From: Alphaproteobacteria bacterium
GTDB lineage: Bacteria; Planctomycetota; Phycisphaerae; UBA1845
DNA: 64,000 nt
Direction: 5' to 3'
NCBI GenBank assembly: GCA_028285105.1
Contig: JANQQE010000030.1
Location: 186,001-250,000 of the forward strand
In this document: one piece after another, positions 26,269-35,325 of the stretch
How the letters are laid out: every line of letters starts with the position of its first letter
Position numbering within the stretch: the first letter of the stretch is position 1
Made by a program: the position numbers and the translations under genes
The notes under the pieces: generated by a model
Seen by the model: the letters and a program-made list of their open reading frames with translations, nothing else
Database searches by the model: none
Told to the model about the DNA's origin: nothing

Positions 26269-26979
26269 TTGCATGACAATCGCGCCCCCCAAACCGGCAA
26301 TGGGGATCATTCCATCGGGGTAGGCAGTGCGGCGGTGGCTTTACACTCTGGCCTCAATGCCAGCGTGCTGATGCTCAACGCCCATTACATGGCCCTTCGG
26401 GTCATCTCGGCGAAGAGGGCGTTTTCGCTGCTATTCAAGCAGAATCATCGCAACGAACAAGTCGCGGAAATCGTCCACGTCGAAAAAGGGCAGTACGTTT
26501 CGTACGATTTCGACGACTGGGCTGAGTTGAGTCGATTCCGTAAGGAGTTCGAACCGACGGAACATGACTGGATTCGCACGGTACGCTTCGACATCGCGGT
26601 TCCGCGCATCATCCGGGTGCTGACGTACAACCGCGTGCCGCGCCAGTCCGTCAAGTTCAACCGGCGCAACATCTACGCCCGCGATCGCAACCGATGCCAA
26701 TACTGCGGCAAGAAGTTCAACACGGCTGAGCTTAGCCTGGACCACGTTGTACCCAGATCGCAAAACGGCGAGGCCTCGTGGACCAACATCGTTTGCTGCT
26801 GCCTGAAGTGCAACGTCAAGAAAGGCGGCAGAACGCCCGCGCAAGCCAACATGAAACTGACCACCGTCCCGGTCAAGCCCAAGCAAAGCCCGGTGGTCAA
26901 CATCAAGCTATCCCAAGCCAAGTACAGCTCGTGGAAGCACTTCCTCGACCATGCCTATTGGAATGTGGAATTGACTTAG
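26269..26979 (+). CDS. HNH endonuclease family protein
   Basis: The C-terminal half carries a zinc-stabilised HNH fold: CQYCGKKF near residue 143, LSLDHVVPRSQNG containing the catalytic His, then TNIVCCCLKCNVKKGGRTP with the second Cys pair and the Asn. The N-terminal part (VLMLNAHYMALRVISAKRAF) is the conserved beginning of the planctomycete/actinobacterial HNH group. The frame opens with TTG at 26269; conserved sequence starts around residue 32, so GTG at 26365 or ATG at 26371 are alternatives. These stand-alone HNH proteins are common in chromosomes and not necessarily mobile. Target unknown. Confidence 0.88.
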   Translation: MHDNRAPQTGNGDHSIGVGSAAVALHSGLNASVLMLNAHYMALRVISAKRAFSLLFKQNHRNEQVAEIVHVEKGQYVSYDFDDWAELSRFRKEFEPTEHDWIRTVRFDIAVPRIIRVLTYNRVPRQSVKFNRRNIYARDRNRCQYCGKKFNTAELSLDHVVPRSQNGEASWTNIVCCCLKCNVKKGGRTPAQANMKLTTVPVKPKQSPVVNIKLSQAKYSSWKHFLDHAYWNVELT

Positions 26980-26992
26980 GCAGCCAAATCGC

Positions 26993-27019
26993 GTGCCGAC
27001 GCTTATCAAGCGGTGGCAC
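26993..27019. terminator. Hairpin between convergent genes
   Basis: GTGCC and GCTT pair with AAGC and GGCAC around a three-base loop, with a 3-base internal bulge on each side. It lies between the HNH gene (plus) and the EEP gene (minus), where a terminator is expected, but no clear T run follows on either strand. Confidence 0.35.
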
Positions 27020-27049
27020 ACTCTAACGCGACTATTAAACACTGCTTCG

Positions 27050-29107
27050 TCAAGGATTGGATCCAAGCATCGGCTGCCACATCCAGAAGTCCATCAGGTC
27101 TACGTCACCGTCTGAATTGAAGTCGAATGCGGTTATGCATAGGGTTTCGGCGCAACTGCTCAGGTCGGGATTCGGGGCCAGTCCCGGGCCAGCGAAGCAG
27201 TTGGCGTAGGCGGTATAGTCATTGACGGTCGAAGTGCCGTCGGCATCGAAGTCGCCGAGGGTGACCGTGTCGCATTCGTCGGGCAGTTGATTTTTATTGC
27301 AATCGTTTTCGCCATCGACGAGGTATGAAACGGTGACGTCAACGTAGTTGAATCCACCGCATTGGTTGACGTTGACGGCTGAGCTTCCTACGAAATCGAA
27401 TTCGGCATCGCCACCATTGACCATGGCATTGAAGTCGTTGGCTGGGATGGTCAGCATCCGGTTTTCCGGGGCGCACTGTGCTGCATCGCCAAACAGATTT
27501 CCGAGGAAGTTCCCGTTCAGGAATACGCTAATGAATTCGCTTGGTTGGCCGTAGTCTGCGAAGCTTTCGATATCGACTTTCACATCGCTAAATGCTGGCA
27601 GTGCTGACTGAATCTCGAACGATTGCGGAACGATAAATCCAATTGGCAGCAATTGGCCGGAATTCGCAGAGAACGTAGTCACGTCGAGTTCGCAATCGTC
27701 GGGTACACCCGATGCGTTGCAGTCCGTTGATTGGCCCAGGCTCAGGTCGCACACATCCAGCCACCCATTGTTGTTGCAGTCTACGCCTTCACCGCATTCG
27801 TCCGGAACCAACGTGTTGTTGCAGTCGCGACTGGTGCCCTCTGCAATGTCGCATTCGTCGGGTATGGTGTTGTTGTTGCAATCGTCGCTCTCGTTTGTGA
27901 ACAAGTCCACTGCGTCGTCGATGCCATTGCTGTTGCAGTCCGAACCAGTAATGCACTCGTCGGGGATACTGTCGCCGTTTGCATCGGGGCTGTTACCGCC
28001 ATCGACATCGCAATCATCGGGTACGCCATTCCCATTGCAATCGTCGGACGTGCCGGCTGAAATGTCGTTCGGGTCGGCGATGCCGTTTTTGTTGCAGTCG
28101 ATAAACAACCGCAGATCCATCACGATCGGTAAATGGTCAGCCGTCACGTTCGGTGTGGTGTCGTTCGATTGCACGCCAGCGGCGGCCAATTGCGAGCCGT
28201 TCATGTTCAGCGTGTTGAAGACAAAATTCGCACCGGGAATCACGACGCTATCGGTGTAGAAAAAACGATCAAGTCGCGACGACGGGTTGGCGTTGCTGGG
28301 CCATGTGTCGGGGTCTAACGTAAACGGATCGAGCGGTGTCAAATCGGTCACAAAAGAGTTGTCCCAGTCACCGGTGACATCGGGGCCGAATGTGGCGTTG
28401 TCGAAAATGTCGCCGGTGAGCAGCGTGTTCTCAGGACCGGGACCGCCAACCAAATTAAAGTCCCCCAGAGCGATCATGGGTGTATCGGGCGAAAGAGAAA
28501 TATTGCCTCCCGGCATGCGGGCATCTCCCATCCACGAGGCGATGGCATCGGCGCTTCGCTGTCGCAGATCGTCTTCATTGCCTTGAGAATTGCAGCACTT
28601 GAGGTGTACGCCCAACAAATACACATCGACCGGATAGGTATCGTTCGGCAGGTCGACCAAAGCAAGCGTCACACCGCGCGTCGCCGAGAACGGAATCGTG
28701 TCCTCCATCTGCATCGTCAGCGGATAACGCGACGCTATCACGGTGCGAATGACCGTCTCCTGACCTCCGTGAATCTCCCAATCGCCAGCCCCATACGGGA
28801 GTACAGAATCCAACCGACCCGGAATCATCAACTCAGCCGTATCGCTATCGATTTCCTGAAAGACGATGATGTCCGGCGAAAGCGCCTGAAGCACGCGGGC
28901 GAACGCCGCATCACGCGACGCATTTGAAATGAAATTTCCCTCGACGTTGTAGCTGACAATGCGAACGTCAAGCGGGTCGATCTTACTGAAGTCGCCGACG
29001 CTGGGGTCAAAGGCCCGCACATCTTGTGCGACACCCAATAGCACCAATGCGATCACAGCGCATATGATGCCCACGACTCGATTTGACGCGAACGAACGCT
29101 TCCCCAT
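27050..29107 (-). CDS. Secreted endonuclease/exonuclease/phosphatase-fold protein with Ca-loop repeats and dockerin-like tail
   Basis: The ATG at 29107 is preceded by GAGGGGA and gives a signal peptide ending near VRAFDPS. Residues about 40-330 have the EEP fold marks: VRIVSYNVEGNF, IIVFQEIDSDTAELM (catalytic Glu), YLLGVHLKCC, LGDFNLVGG (Asn/Asp pair) and NVTADHLPIVMDL with the catalytic His. Residues 340-480 hold about nine Cys/Asn/Asp loops (DCNxNGxxD), like calcium-binding thrombospondin type 3 or dockerin loops. A beta-domain precedes a final EF-hand-like pair (GDFDADGTST, FDFNSDGDVDLMDFW). Likely an extracellular nuclease or phosphodiesterase. It precedes no operon partner and follows a terminator upstream. 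Confidence 0.88.
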   Translation of the reverse strand: MGKRSFASNRVVGIICAVIALVLLGVAQDVRAFDPSVGDFSKIDPLDVRIVSYNVEGNFISNASRDAAFARVLQALSPDIIVFQEIDSDTAELMIPGRLDSVLPYGAGDWEIHGGQETVIRTVIASRYPLTMQMEDTIPFSATRGVTLALVDLPNDTYPVDVYLLGVHLKCCNSQGNEDDLRQRSADAIASWMGDARMPGGNISLSPDTPMIALGDFNLVGGPGPENTLLTGDIFDNATFGPDVTGDWDNSFVTDLTPLDPFTLDPDTWPSNANPSSRLDRFFYTDSVVIPGANFVFNTLNMNGSQLAAAGVQSNDTTPNVTADHLPIVMDLRLFIDCNKNGIADPNDISAGTSDDCNGNGVPDDCDVDGGNSPDANGDSIPDECITGSDCNSNGIDDAVDLFTNESDDCNNNTIPDECDIAEGTSRDCNNTLVPDECGEGVDCNNNGWLDVCDLSLGQSTDCNASGVPDDCELDVTTFSANSGQLLPIGFIVPQSFEIQSALPAFSDVKVDIESFADYGQPSEFISVFLNGNFLGNLFGDAAQCAPENRMLTIPANDFNAMVNGGDAEFDFVGSSAVNVNQCGGFNYVDVTVSYLVDGENDCNKNQLPDECDTVTLGDFDADGTSTVNDYTAYANCFAGPGLAPNPDLSSCAETLCITAFDFNSDGDVDLMDFWMWQPMLGSNP

Positions 29108-29445
29108 CAACAACTTCCCCTCGCAATTCCTACGACCAAAACTCCGATCTGGAGGCACACGGTTGAATCGATTTCTGAAAACCGCGATTCCCTAATGATG
29201 CGAACATCGGCCTTGATGCTATTCAAATGACTCTCCATCGTACCGCGCCTGTCGGTAGCACTTCAACGTTCTGCCAGTCAACCAGTGCGATTCAGCCGCT
29301 TTTTGGGGACCCGGACGAGAACGGTGCCCGAATTCTTAGAGTCTTCGCCCCATCTGCAAAGAAAGCCCTTCAGAGAATCAAGTTCCCTGAAGGGCGAGAA
29401 ATCATGCATTGTATTCAAGCGGAGGGCGTTCGATCTTGCCTCCGG
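29108..29445. other. Intergenic region between two secreted-protein genes
   Basis: About 340 bases with no gene. It contains the intrinsic terminator of the upstream metalloprotease gene (listed separately) and must hold the promoter of the EEP gene, which could not be placed with confidence. Confidence 0.5.
29359..29395 (-). terminator. Rho-independent terminator after the 813-residue metalloprotease gene
   Basis: On the minus strand a perfect nine-pair stem (GCCCTTCAG with CTGAAGGGC) encloses a 13-base loop and is followed by TTTCTTT. It begins about 50 bases after the stop codon at 29446. Confidence 0.85.
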
Positions 29446-31887
29446 TCACGGCCCGGAGATCAACGCCTCCAGTGCCGTCCAATCGTCGATATCGACAATG
29501 TTGTTGCCGGTGTTCACATTCGCACAGTCACACGCAACATTGTTTGAAACATCCTCGCCAAAACAGAGCGTGAACTCAGACAGGTCAGCAAGGTCATAAT
29601 CGCCGTCGTCATCAAAATCGCCGGGAACGGCACAGTTGCAAGCGTCAACCGTGAGCTGCGCGGTGTCGCTGAATTCAATACAGTTTGGACCAATGACCAA
29701 CACGCGAAGGGAGTAACCACCGACGTCTGCAACGCCTGCCGGGTTGATCGTCAACGTGTCAGTGAATGCGCCACTGAGGTTACCTCCGTCCGACAAGGGC
29801 GAGCCGTCTTTGTGCCACTGCAAGAATAACGTACTTCCCAATGGAGGATTCACCGTTGTCGTGAACATTGCCGTTTGGCCGGTGTCCACGCAAGTGTCCG
29901 TCGGCTGCGCGACAAAATCCGGTCCAGTAATGGTCAATGTGCTGGGGTCCGATTCCTCAGAATTTCCGCACGTATCGGAGATGAAGCAAGTGTATCCCGG
30001 TGAATCTGCTTCGTCGGCGAGAGTGAGGTTTGAGATCATCAGGCTCGGCGTATCCGCACCCGAAATATTGCCTCCGTTGACCAGCGGCACACCATCCTTC
30101 CGCCATTCGTAGGTCAGATTGTCGCCCTCAGTCACGACGGCGATGATTGTGGTTTCGCCACTGCATGCCGAATCCGACGGTACGGGTTGCGAGGTAATGG
30201 AGAGCGGATCGAGGACGGTCAAAACTGCATCGTTGGTTTCAACCATGATGCAGCCGTCAGTGATTTCGCAGGTGTATGTGCCTTCGTCCGATTCATCGAC
30301 GCTGCTGATGTTCAGATTCGCTGTCGTTACGCCGGAGATGCCACCACCGTTGCTCAGGTTGACGTTGTCTAATTGCCATTGCAACGATCCGGCACCGGGT
30401 GCGGTCACGCTGAATGCCGCCGGGTCTCCCGGACAGACTTCTGCAGAAGAGGGCTGTCCAGTGATCAGTGCGGCTTCGTCGCAATCGTCGGGGACATTGT
30501 TTCCATCGCAGTCGTTTCCAACAAGTTGGCAATCGTCGGGGATGTCATCGGCATTGCAATCGTCGCCCGTACCGCACCCGGGTACGCCGGCGCAATCCGG
30601 ATTACCGCAATCGACTTCGCACAAGTCCAAGATGCCATTGTCGTTGCAATCTCCCGTGGAGAAATCCCAACCGATCGCATCCAGCATATTGATGTCCGAC
30701 TCGAGATACTGATCCGGAAAAGTTGTCTCACCATTCCCGATGAGCGGGTCCATTACGCCAATGGTCGGGCTTTGTTCTCTAAAATGGCTGGCCTGGTTGG
30801 GACTGCCGTCGGCCATCCGGTATTCAAAATCGATGAGGTCCGAATTGGCATCGTCATTGGGGGTGTTTTGATCAATGGTTCGCGGGGTGGTCTGAAATTC
30901 GGCAAGCGTGTCGGGATTGTAATCGTTTCCTCCATCGGTTCGCTGGAAACGGTACAGGTCCAACGGTTGCGTTCTGCTTTGACCGAGTGCCGCGTTGGTG
31001 TCTACCGCTGAAGTGAATCCCAACGCATGTCCGATTTCGTGAATCAAGATATCCTGAAACGAAAATTGCGAGAATACGATCCCATTGGTCGGGTCCAGGT
31101 CGTAATTGACCGCGGAGTTCATGGAAATCAATGTGTTGAGACCGCCAAGTGAACCGACAGTCGCACGGAAATTGTCCTTTGCCCAGTGAATCGTGTTTTC
31201 GTTTGTTACCGTCGCGGACGCCCCGTTGAAACGTACTGGAAGTGTGGATCCGGCGGGCAGGAAATCTTGAATCGTATCGTCGCTGTCCATGTCGGCGATC
31301 AGACTGTTGCGGGCATTCGTGTATGACGTCGATGTCGTAACGGTTTGTGTGAACGCCAAGCCACCGGAATTCTGCCAGACAAAATCCAACGTGACTGTGA
31401 TGGGGTCGGTGAATTGACTCTCGACAAATTGGGCAGATTCTTCAATGGCGTCAAGTACGCTGAACGGCGGCGAGCCTGAAACGATGAACACGATATTCAA
31501 TCCGGAACCCCGCTCAGCACCGCGATCGTTTACGACAATCGTGTTGCCATTTTGTTGCAGCAATTCCGCTTGTCTCACCGCATCTTTCAGATCGTCGAGG
31601 GACAGATCGTAACTGTGGGTGAAGCACGAATTGCGCGTCGTCACGTAAGTTGGAATCTCAACGGTCGAGCCATCGTGATAGAGGGTCGACGTCAGGATCG
31701 GACCTTCTTCGATGAACATGGGGGAATCGCCGTCGCTTTCGTGCAGGATGCGACGCGACCATTGATCGGCTGTTCCCGTTTCCGAAACCGCAGCATCGTC
31801 CGCAACCTGCTGTGCGCTCGTCGTCGTGCATGCCACGACAACGCTCAACACCGCGCAGGAGAAAAACATTCGTTGCGTTCTTAGCAT
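29446..31887 (-). CDS. Secreted zincin metalloprotease with Ig-like domains and dockerin-like tail
   Basis: The 813-residue protein has a signal peptide (MFFSCAVLSVVVAC). A catalytic zone up to residue 400 contains HEIGHALGF at 283-291, the HExxHxxG zinc motif; the third ligand is probably the following Asp or His (FTSAVD). Residues 405-470 hold DCNDNGILD-type calcium loops, followed by three Ig-like units (about 475-555, 560-650, 660-745) each with a QWxxDGxxLxxGGxISG pattern and a Tyr-x-Cys. The tail (750-813) has DFDDDGDYDLADLSEF and a second Asp-rich loop, resembling a dockerin. Likely extracellular protein degradation or surface attachment. The Ig-like and tail regions match the neighbouring astacin-like protein. 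Confidence 0.88.
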   Translation of the reverse strand: MLRTQRMFFSCAVLSVVVACTTTSAQQVADDAAVSETGTADQWSRRILHESDGDSPMFIEEGPILTSTLYHDGSTVEIPTYVTTRNSCFTHSYDLSLDDLKDAVRQAELLQQNGNTIVVNDRGAERGSGLNIVFIVSGSPPFSVLDAIEESAQFVESQFTDPITVTLDFVWQNSGGLAFTQTVTTSTSYTNARNSLIADMDSDDTIQDFLPAGSTLPVRFNGASATVTNENTIHWAKDNFRATVGSLGGLNTLISMNSAVNYDLDPTNGIVFSQFSFQDILIHEIGHALGFTSAVDTNAALGQSRTQPLDLYRFQRTDGGNDYNPDTLAEFQTTPRTIDQNTPNDDANSDLIDFEYRMADGSPNQASHFREQSPTIGVMDPLIGNGETTFPDQYLESDINMLDAIGWDFSTGDCNDNGILDLCEVDCGNPDCAGVPGCGTGDDCNADDIPDDCQLVGNDCDGNNVPDDCDEAALITGQPSSAEVCPGDPAAFSVTAPGAGSLQWQLDNVNLSNGGGISGVTTANLNISSVDESDEGTYTCEITDGCIMVETNDAVLTVLDPLSITSQPVPSDSACSGETTIIAVVTEGDNLTYEWRKDGVPLVNGGNISGADTPSLMISNLTLADEADSPGYTCFISDTCGNSEESDPSTLTITGPDFVAQPTDTCVDTGQTAMFTTTVNPPLGSTLFLQWHKDGSPLSDGGNLSGAFTDTLTINPAGVADVGGYSLRVLVIGPNCIEFSDTAQLTVDACNCAVPGDFDDDGDYDLADLSEFTLCFGEDVSNNVACDCANVNTGNNIVDIDDWTALEALISGP

Positions 31888-32422
31888 GATTGGACTCTCT
31901 TAGGTTTTGACAAATCTGTGTCGCCTGGACATTCCATGTGAGCGACTTTCAAACCGTGCGACTTTCACGGCTTCATGTTTGTTCTGCGAATTGACGAAAC
32001 GCATCTTTCCGGGGCGATGTCGTCATCCCCCACACCAGCAATACTTTCGCTCACGATTCTTGAGCGTCAACGATCCGACATCGTCGAACTGACTTCCAAC
32101 AACCTGAAACTATTCGGACGCGTGCGGTGCAATGCAATTGGTGTGCTGGTTCCCCTCGACCACCAACGGTCCATTCTACCGGGGCAATTTGTGCCATTCA
32201 AGGAAGATGGCGCCCTATCGAATCACCAGCGTGTAAGCCGTCACGGCTCATTGGCGTCCGGTAATTGTCCGCAACGTATCGACGATACGTCTGAGCAGGC
32301 CACACTGGCTTTGCTATCACGTCACCGGATACGGTTCAGACTGGGGTTTAGATCATCTGAACGTCCCGCAAGCTCGAATACGGACCCCGATTTCTGCAAC
32401 TCTTTTGATACGTTTTCCGCGT
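31888..32422. other. Intergenic region between the two metalloprotease genes
   Basis: No coding frame with a ribosome binding site was found. A perfect inverted repeat ACGTATCG-A-CGATACGT is at 32274-32290. Other small dyads (AGCCG/CGGCT near 32237) are weak. It should hold the promoter of the 813-residue gene and the end of the astacin-like transcript. Confidence 0.5.
32274..32290. repeat. 17-base perfect palindrome
   Basis: ACGTATCG and CGATACGT are perfect complements around a single A. The size suits a dimeric regulator operator or a short hairpin. It lies about 390 bases upstream of the 813-residue metalloprotease gene and 130 bases beyond the end of the astacin-like gene, so its target is unclear. 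Confidence 0.4.
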
Positions 32423-34717
32423 TTATGGACCGTCGAGCAACGGAAGGAGCAATTCCCAGTCGGCCATATCCACCGTCGTATTTGCCGAGTCCACATTCGA
32501 GCAGTCGCATTCGGGTTGCAACGTGGTATCCGCGCCGAAACAGAGCTGGAAAGCATGAAGATCGGCCAGGTCATAGTCGCCGTCGTCATCCGAATCACCA
32601 GGTGCAAGGCAACCACAATTGCCAACAGTTAGAGTCGCTGCATCGCTGAAAACGATGCAGTTGGGTCCGATGGACAAGGCTCTCAGAGAGTAGTCGCCAC
32701 CATCCGAAATGGACACTGGATCAATGGAAAGGTTGTTCGTGAAGGCGCCGGAGATCGGACCCGAATCGCTAAGCGGCAAACCATCCTTGTGCCATTGCAC
32801 GAACAGGCTAATCCCCGCGGGCGCTTGCGGGGTTGCGCTGAATTCTGCGGCTTGCCCGTCATCCGCACATGCGTTCTGCGGTTGCTCGCTGTAGGTCGTG
32901 CTGGACAATTCAAGCTGGATGGGCGTCGACGTTTCGATGTCTCCGCAAAAATCCGACACTTCGCATTCATACCCCGGACTGGTTGCCTCATCGACAATCG
33001 ACAACGACGAAAGCGTCAGTTGAGACGTGCCAGCGCCTGAGATATTTCCACCGTCCGTCAGCGCGACACCGTCACGGTACCACTGATAGACCAGATCGCT
33101 ACCCGTCGTATCAAGCGTCATAATCGCCGTTTCTTCCGCACACTCCGATAGCGACGTTGGCCCTACAACCGAAACGGAAAGCGAATCGCGTATGGCAAGG
33201 TCGGCTGCTATTGTTTCGATGGACAAACATCCGTCTGTCACCACGCAGGAATAAGTCGCCTCATCGCTTGCATCGGAATTCTGAATGTTCAGGGATGCCG
33301 CGTTCACACCAGAAATGTCCCCGCCGTTTGCCATCGGGACCCCGTCTTTGTACCACTGGTAGGAGGCGCTTCCGGGATTGACTGCCAACACATCAAATGT
33401 TGAAAGCTCGCCATCGCAGGTGAATGCATCCAACGGATCCGACGCGATCACAAGATCGCCTTCGCACTCGTCTGGCGTTCCGCTGAGATTGCAATCGATT
33501 TCAGCCGATGGATAAGAAAGCGAAATCGTCACGTACGACCCGCTGCATACCGACGTTGAAACCGATGAAGTCGCAGTCGCAGTAATGTTGGCGTCCCCTC
33601 CCGCAACGATTGCATTGAAGGTCGCAACAGGCACAGTCAATTCGTCGATGTTGGGATCGCTGGGGCAATCCGCTGCCCCCGATACAAAAACCGAGCCCAC
33701 TCCGCTGCCATTGATACTGATGTCAAGTCGCTCACCGGATGACGCCAGATCGCCAAATGCCTTGAATCGCAGTGTGACATCGCCATCTGCTACGGGCGGT
33801 AATGAGACCAATAGACTTTGTGGTGAACCCGTTCCGATGGGCGACATCCGCCCCGACTCGGCTTGAAATAACACGTCACATTCGTCGGGTATCAAGTTCC
33901 CGTTGCAATCGGGGCTCGCGCCCGTACTCACGTCCTGCGTATCGAGGTTTCCGTTGCCATTGCAGTCCAACAAGGCGCCGTAAAGATGTGCCATCACTTC
34001 GCCGTCGCCGATGCTCAACTGGTTGCGTTGCCCAATGGCGGATTGAAATGACTGAAACGGAGGGAGTACCGTGATGGTCGTACAGGAACTTGGACAAGCG
34101 CAGGTGGCAAATGCACACTGCCCATAATGCATGACCGACTCAAAATCGTAATCGCCAAAATGGGACGACGAACCCTGAATGTTGAAGTTACCGAGCGTGC
34201 CGGATTGAATGTTCGCTGTATTAATCTGAACGTAGGTATCGCGATCGGTGCGTTGCTGTTCGTGTACCAAACCCAAGGCATGCCCGAGTTCGTGAACGAT
34301 GATAAACTTAACGCTCCAGCTGACCATGTTCAGGTTCTGACCGCCGCCCACCACTCCCACAAACGAACTGTTCGACGAACCGCTTCGAATATGAATATAA
34401 TTGGACTCTGAGGTACGCGGAACAAAGTCCACGAGCGCCACGTTTTCCCACTCGGACATCGCATCAAGGGTTCGATCCCGATTCAACTGCGATACGTTCG
34501 CATCGAATTGATACGGCACAACACCGCCCGGCCAGAGATTCGATTGATGGGTTCCGCGCTGCGGCGTACCAAAATCCTCTTCAACAATCATGTCGTCAAC
34601 CAGCTTGTATCCGTCCGGTATGACGGGATCTGTCTGGCCAAACGCAACGCAAGGCAGCATGGCTGCAAGCGATCCAATCAACACGGCTGTGCCTGTAACG
34701 ACATTTCGATTTAACAT
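32423..34717 (-). CDS. Secreted astacin-like (M12A) metalloprotease with Ig-like domains and dockerin-like tail
   Basis: The 764-residue product has a signal peptide ending near residue 27. HELGHALGLVHEQQR at 142-156 is the astacin signature HExxHxxGxxHExxR, with three His zinc ligands, and SVMHYG further on is the Met-turn. The preceding LWPGGVVPYQFD also matches the astacin mature N-terminus. DCNGNGNLDTQD calcium loops follow, then a beta-domain, three Ig-like units (QWYKDGVPMANGG type) and a final Asp-rich dockerin-like pair (DSDDDGDYDLADLHAF). It most likely digests extracellular protein. Its Ig-like and tail regions closely resemble those of the downstream 813-residue protein. Confidence 0.92.
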   Translation of the reverse strand: MLNRNVVTGTAVLIGSLAAMLPCVAFGQTDPVIPDGYKLVDDMIVEEDFGTPQRGTHQSNLWPGGVVPYQFDANVSQLNRDRTLDAMSEWENVALVDFVPRTSESNYIHIRSGSSNSSFVGVVGGGQNLNMVSWSVKFIIVHELGHALGLVHEQQRTDRDTYVQINTANIQSGTLGNFNIQGSSSHFGDYDFESVMHYGQCAFATCACPSSCTTITVLPPFQSFQSAIGQRNQLSIGDGEVMAHLYGALLDCNGNGNLDTQDVSTGASPDCNGNLIPDECDVLFQAESGRMSPIGTGSPQSLLVSLPPVADGDVTLRFKAFGDLASSGERLDISINGSGVGSVFVSGAADCPSDPNIDELTVPVATFNAIVAGGDANITATATSSVSTSVCSGSYVTISLSYPSAEIDCNLSGTPDECEGDLVIASDPLDAFTCDGELSTFDVLAVNPGSASYQWYKDGVPMANGGDISGVNAASLNIQNSDASDEATYSCVVTDGCLSIETIAADLAIRDSLSVSVVGPTSLSECAEETAIMTLDTTGSDLVYQWYRDGVALTDGGNISGAGTSQLTLSSLSIVDEATSPGYECEVSDFCGDIETSTPIQLELSSTTYSEQPQNACADDGQAAEFSATPQAPAGISLFVQWHKDGLPLSDSGPISGAFTNNLSIDPVSISDGGDYSLRALSIGPNCIVFSDAATLTVGNCGCLAPGDSDDDGDYDLADLHAFQLCFGADTTLQPECDCSNVDSANTTVDMADWELLLPLLDGP

Positions 34718-35325
34718 TCGTCTTCTAATCCCCTTTTTGGTGGATATGTTTTCGTAAAACTTGATTTGAACTTCGGTTGCCGTCGCACCAAGTAATTCGG
34801 TCTAGACATCGAGACATTCAACGAATTCAAACTTGGATGTTTGACCCAGATCTGATTGTCGCGAACCTGATTATCGCGAACCTGACGATCGCGAACCCTA
34901 TCAACATCGAATTGCCTGCGCGGCATCGCCGTTGCTGATAACACGTTCCGCGGTTCAAGCCATCATCGCCAGGAACAAATCGATTGAGCAACCACAAAAT
35001 CACACACGCCATAAGTTTATCGGTTAATTGGTACAGGGATCAATGCTTTAGAAAGGACGTATCGCGACCACAATACGGACGTATTTCGGTTGATTCGATC
35101 GCAACGCCATTCAAACCGCCATCACACGATCGGGATTTGCGACTGCATCGCCAGCGATTCAGGTTCATCACGCCTCACTTCAGACTCTTCGACGACACTG
35201 CAATTGAAGGCGGTCCCAACCAGAGGTTTGTTGACGCAATTGCAATCTCATTGTGGCGACTCGAATTCGACGGTAGTCTTCTCACAGACTTGATTCACTT
35301 GTTTTTTTGACGGGAGCAACCGTAG
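34718..35325. other. Divergent intergenic region with a 15-base triplicate repeat
   Basis: About 600 bases between the astacin-like gene (minus) and the FlgI-like gene (plus). No gene with a ribosome binding site is seen; small open frames are not supported. It contains three tandem 15-base units (listed separately) and must hold promoters for both flanking genes. Confidence 0.5.
34853..34897. repeat. Three tandem copies of a 15-base unit
   Basis: Units TGATTGTCGCGAACC, TGATTATCGCGAACC and TGACGATCGCGAACC lie head to tail. Each contains TCGCGA, a palindromic core spaced by 15 bases. The location about 135 bases upstream of the astacin-like gene suggests either an operator array or simple repeat slippage. 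Confidence 0.7.

Noticed and set aside
26202-26320. Short frame with ATG at 26205 ahead of the HNH gene and a GGAGGTGA inside it
   Set aside because: The frame ends after 38 codons in another frame than HNH and the ribosome binding site is not followed by a start codon at a normal distance.
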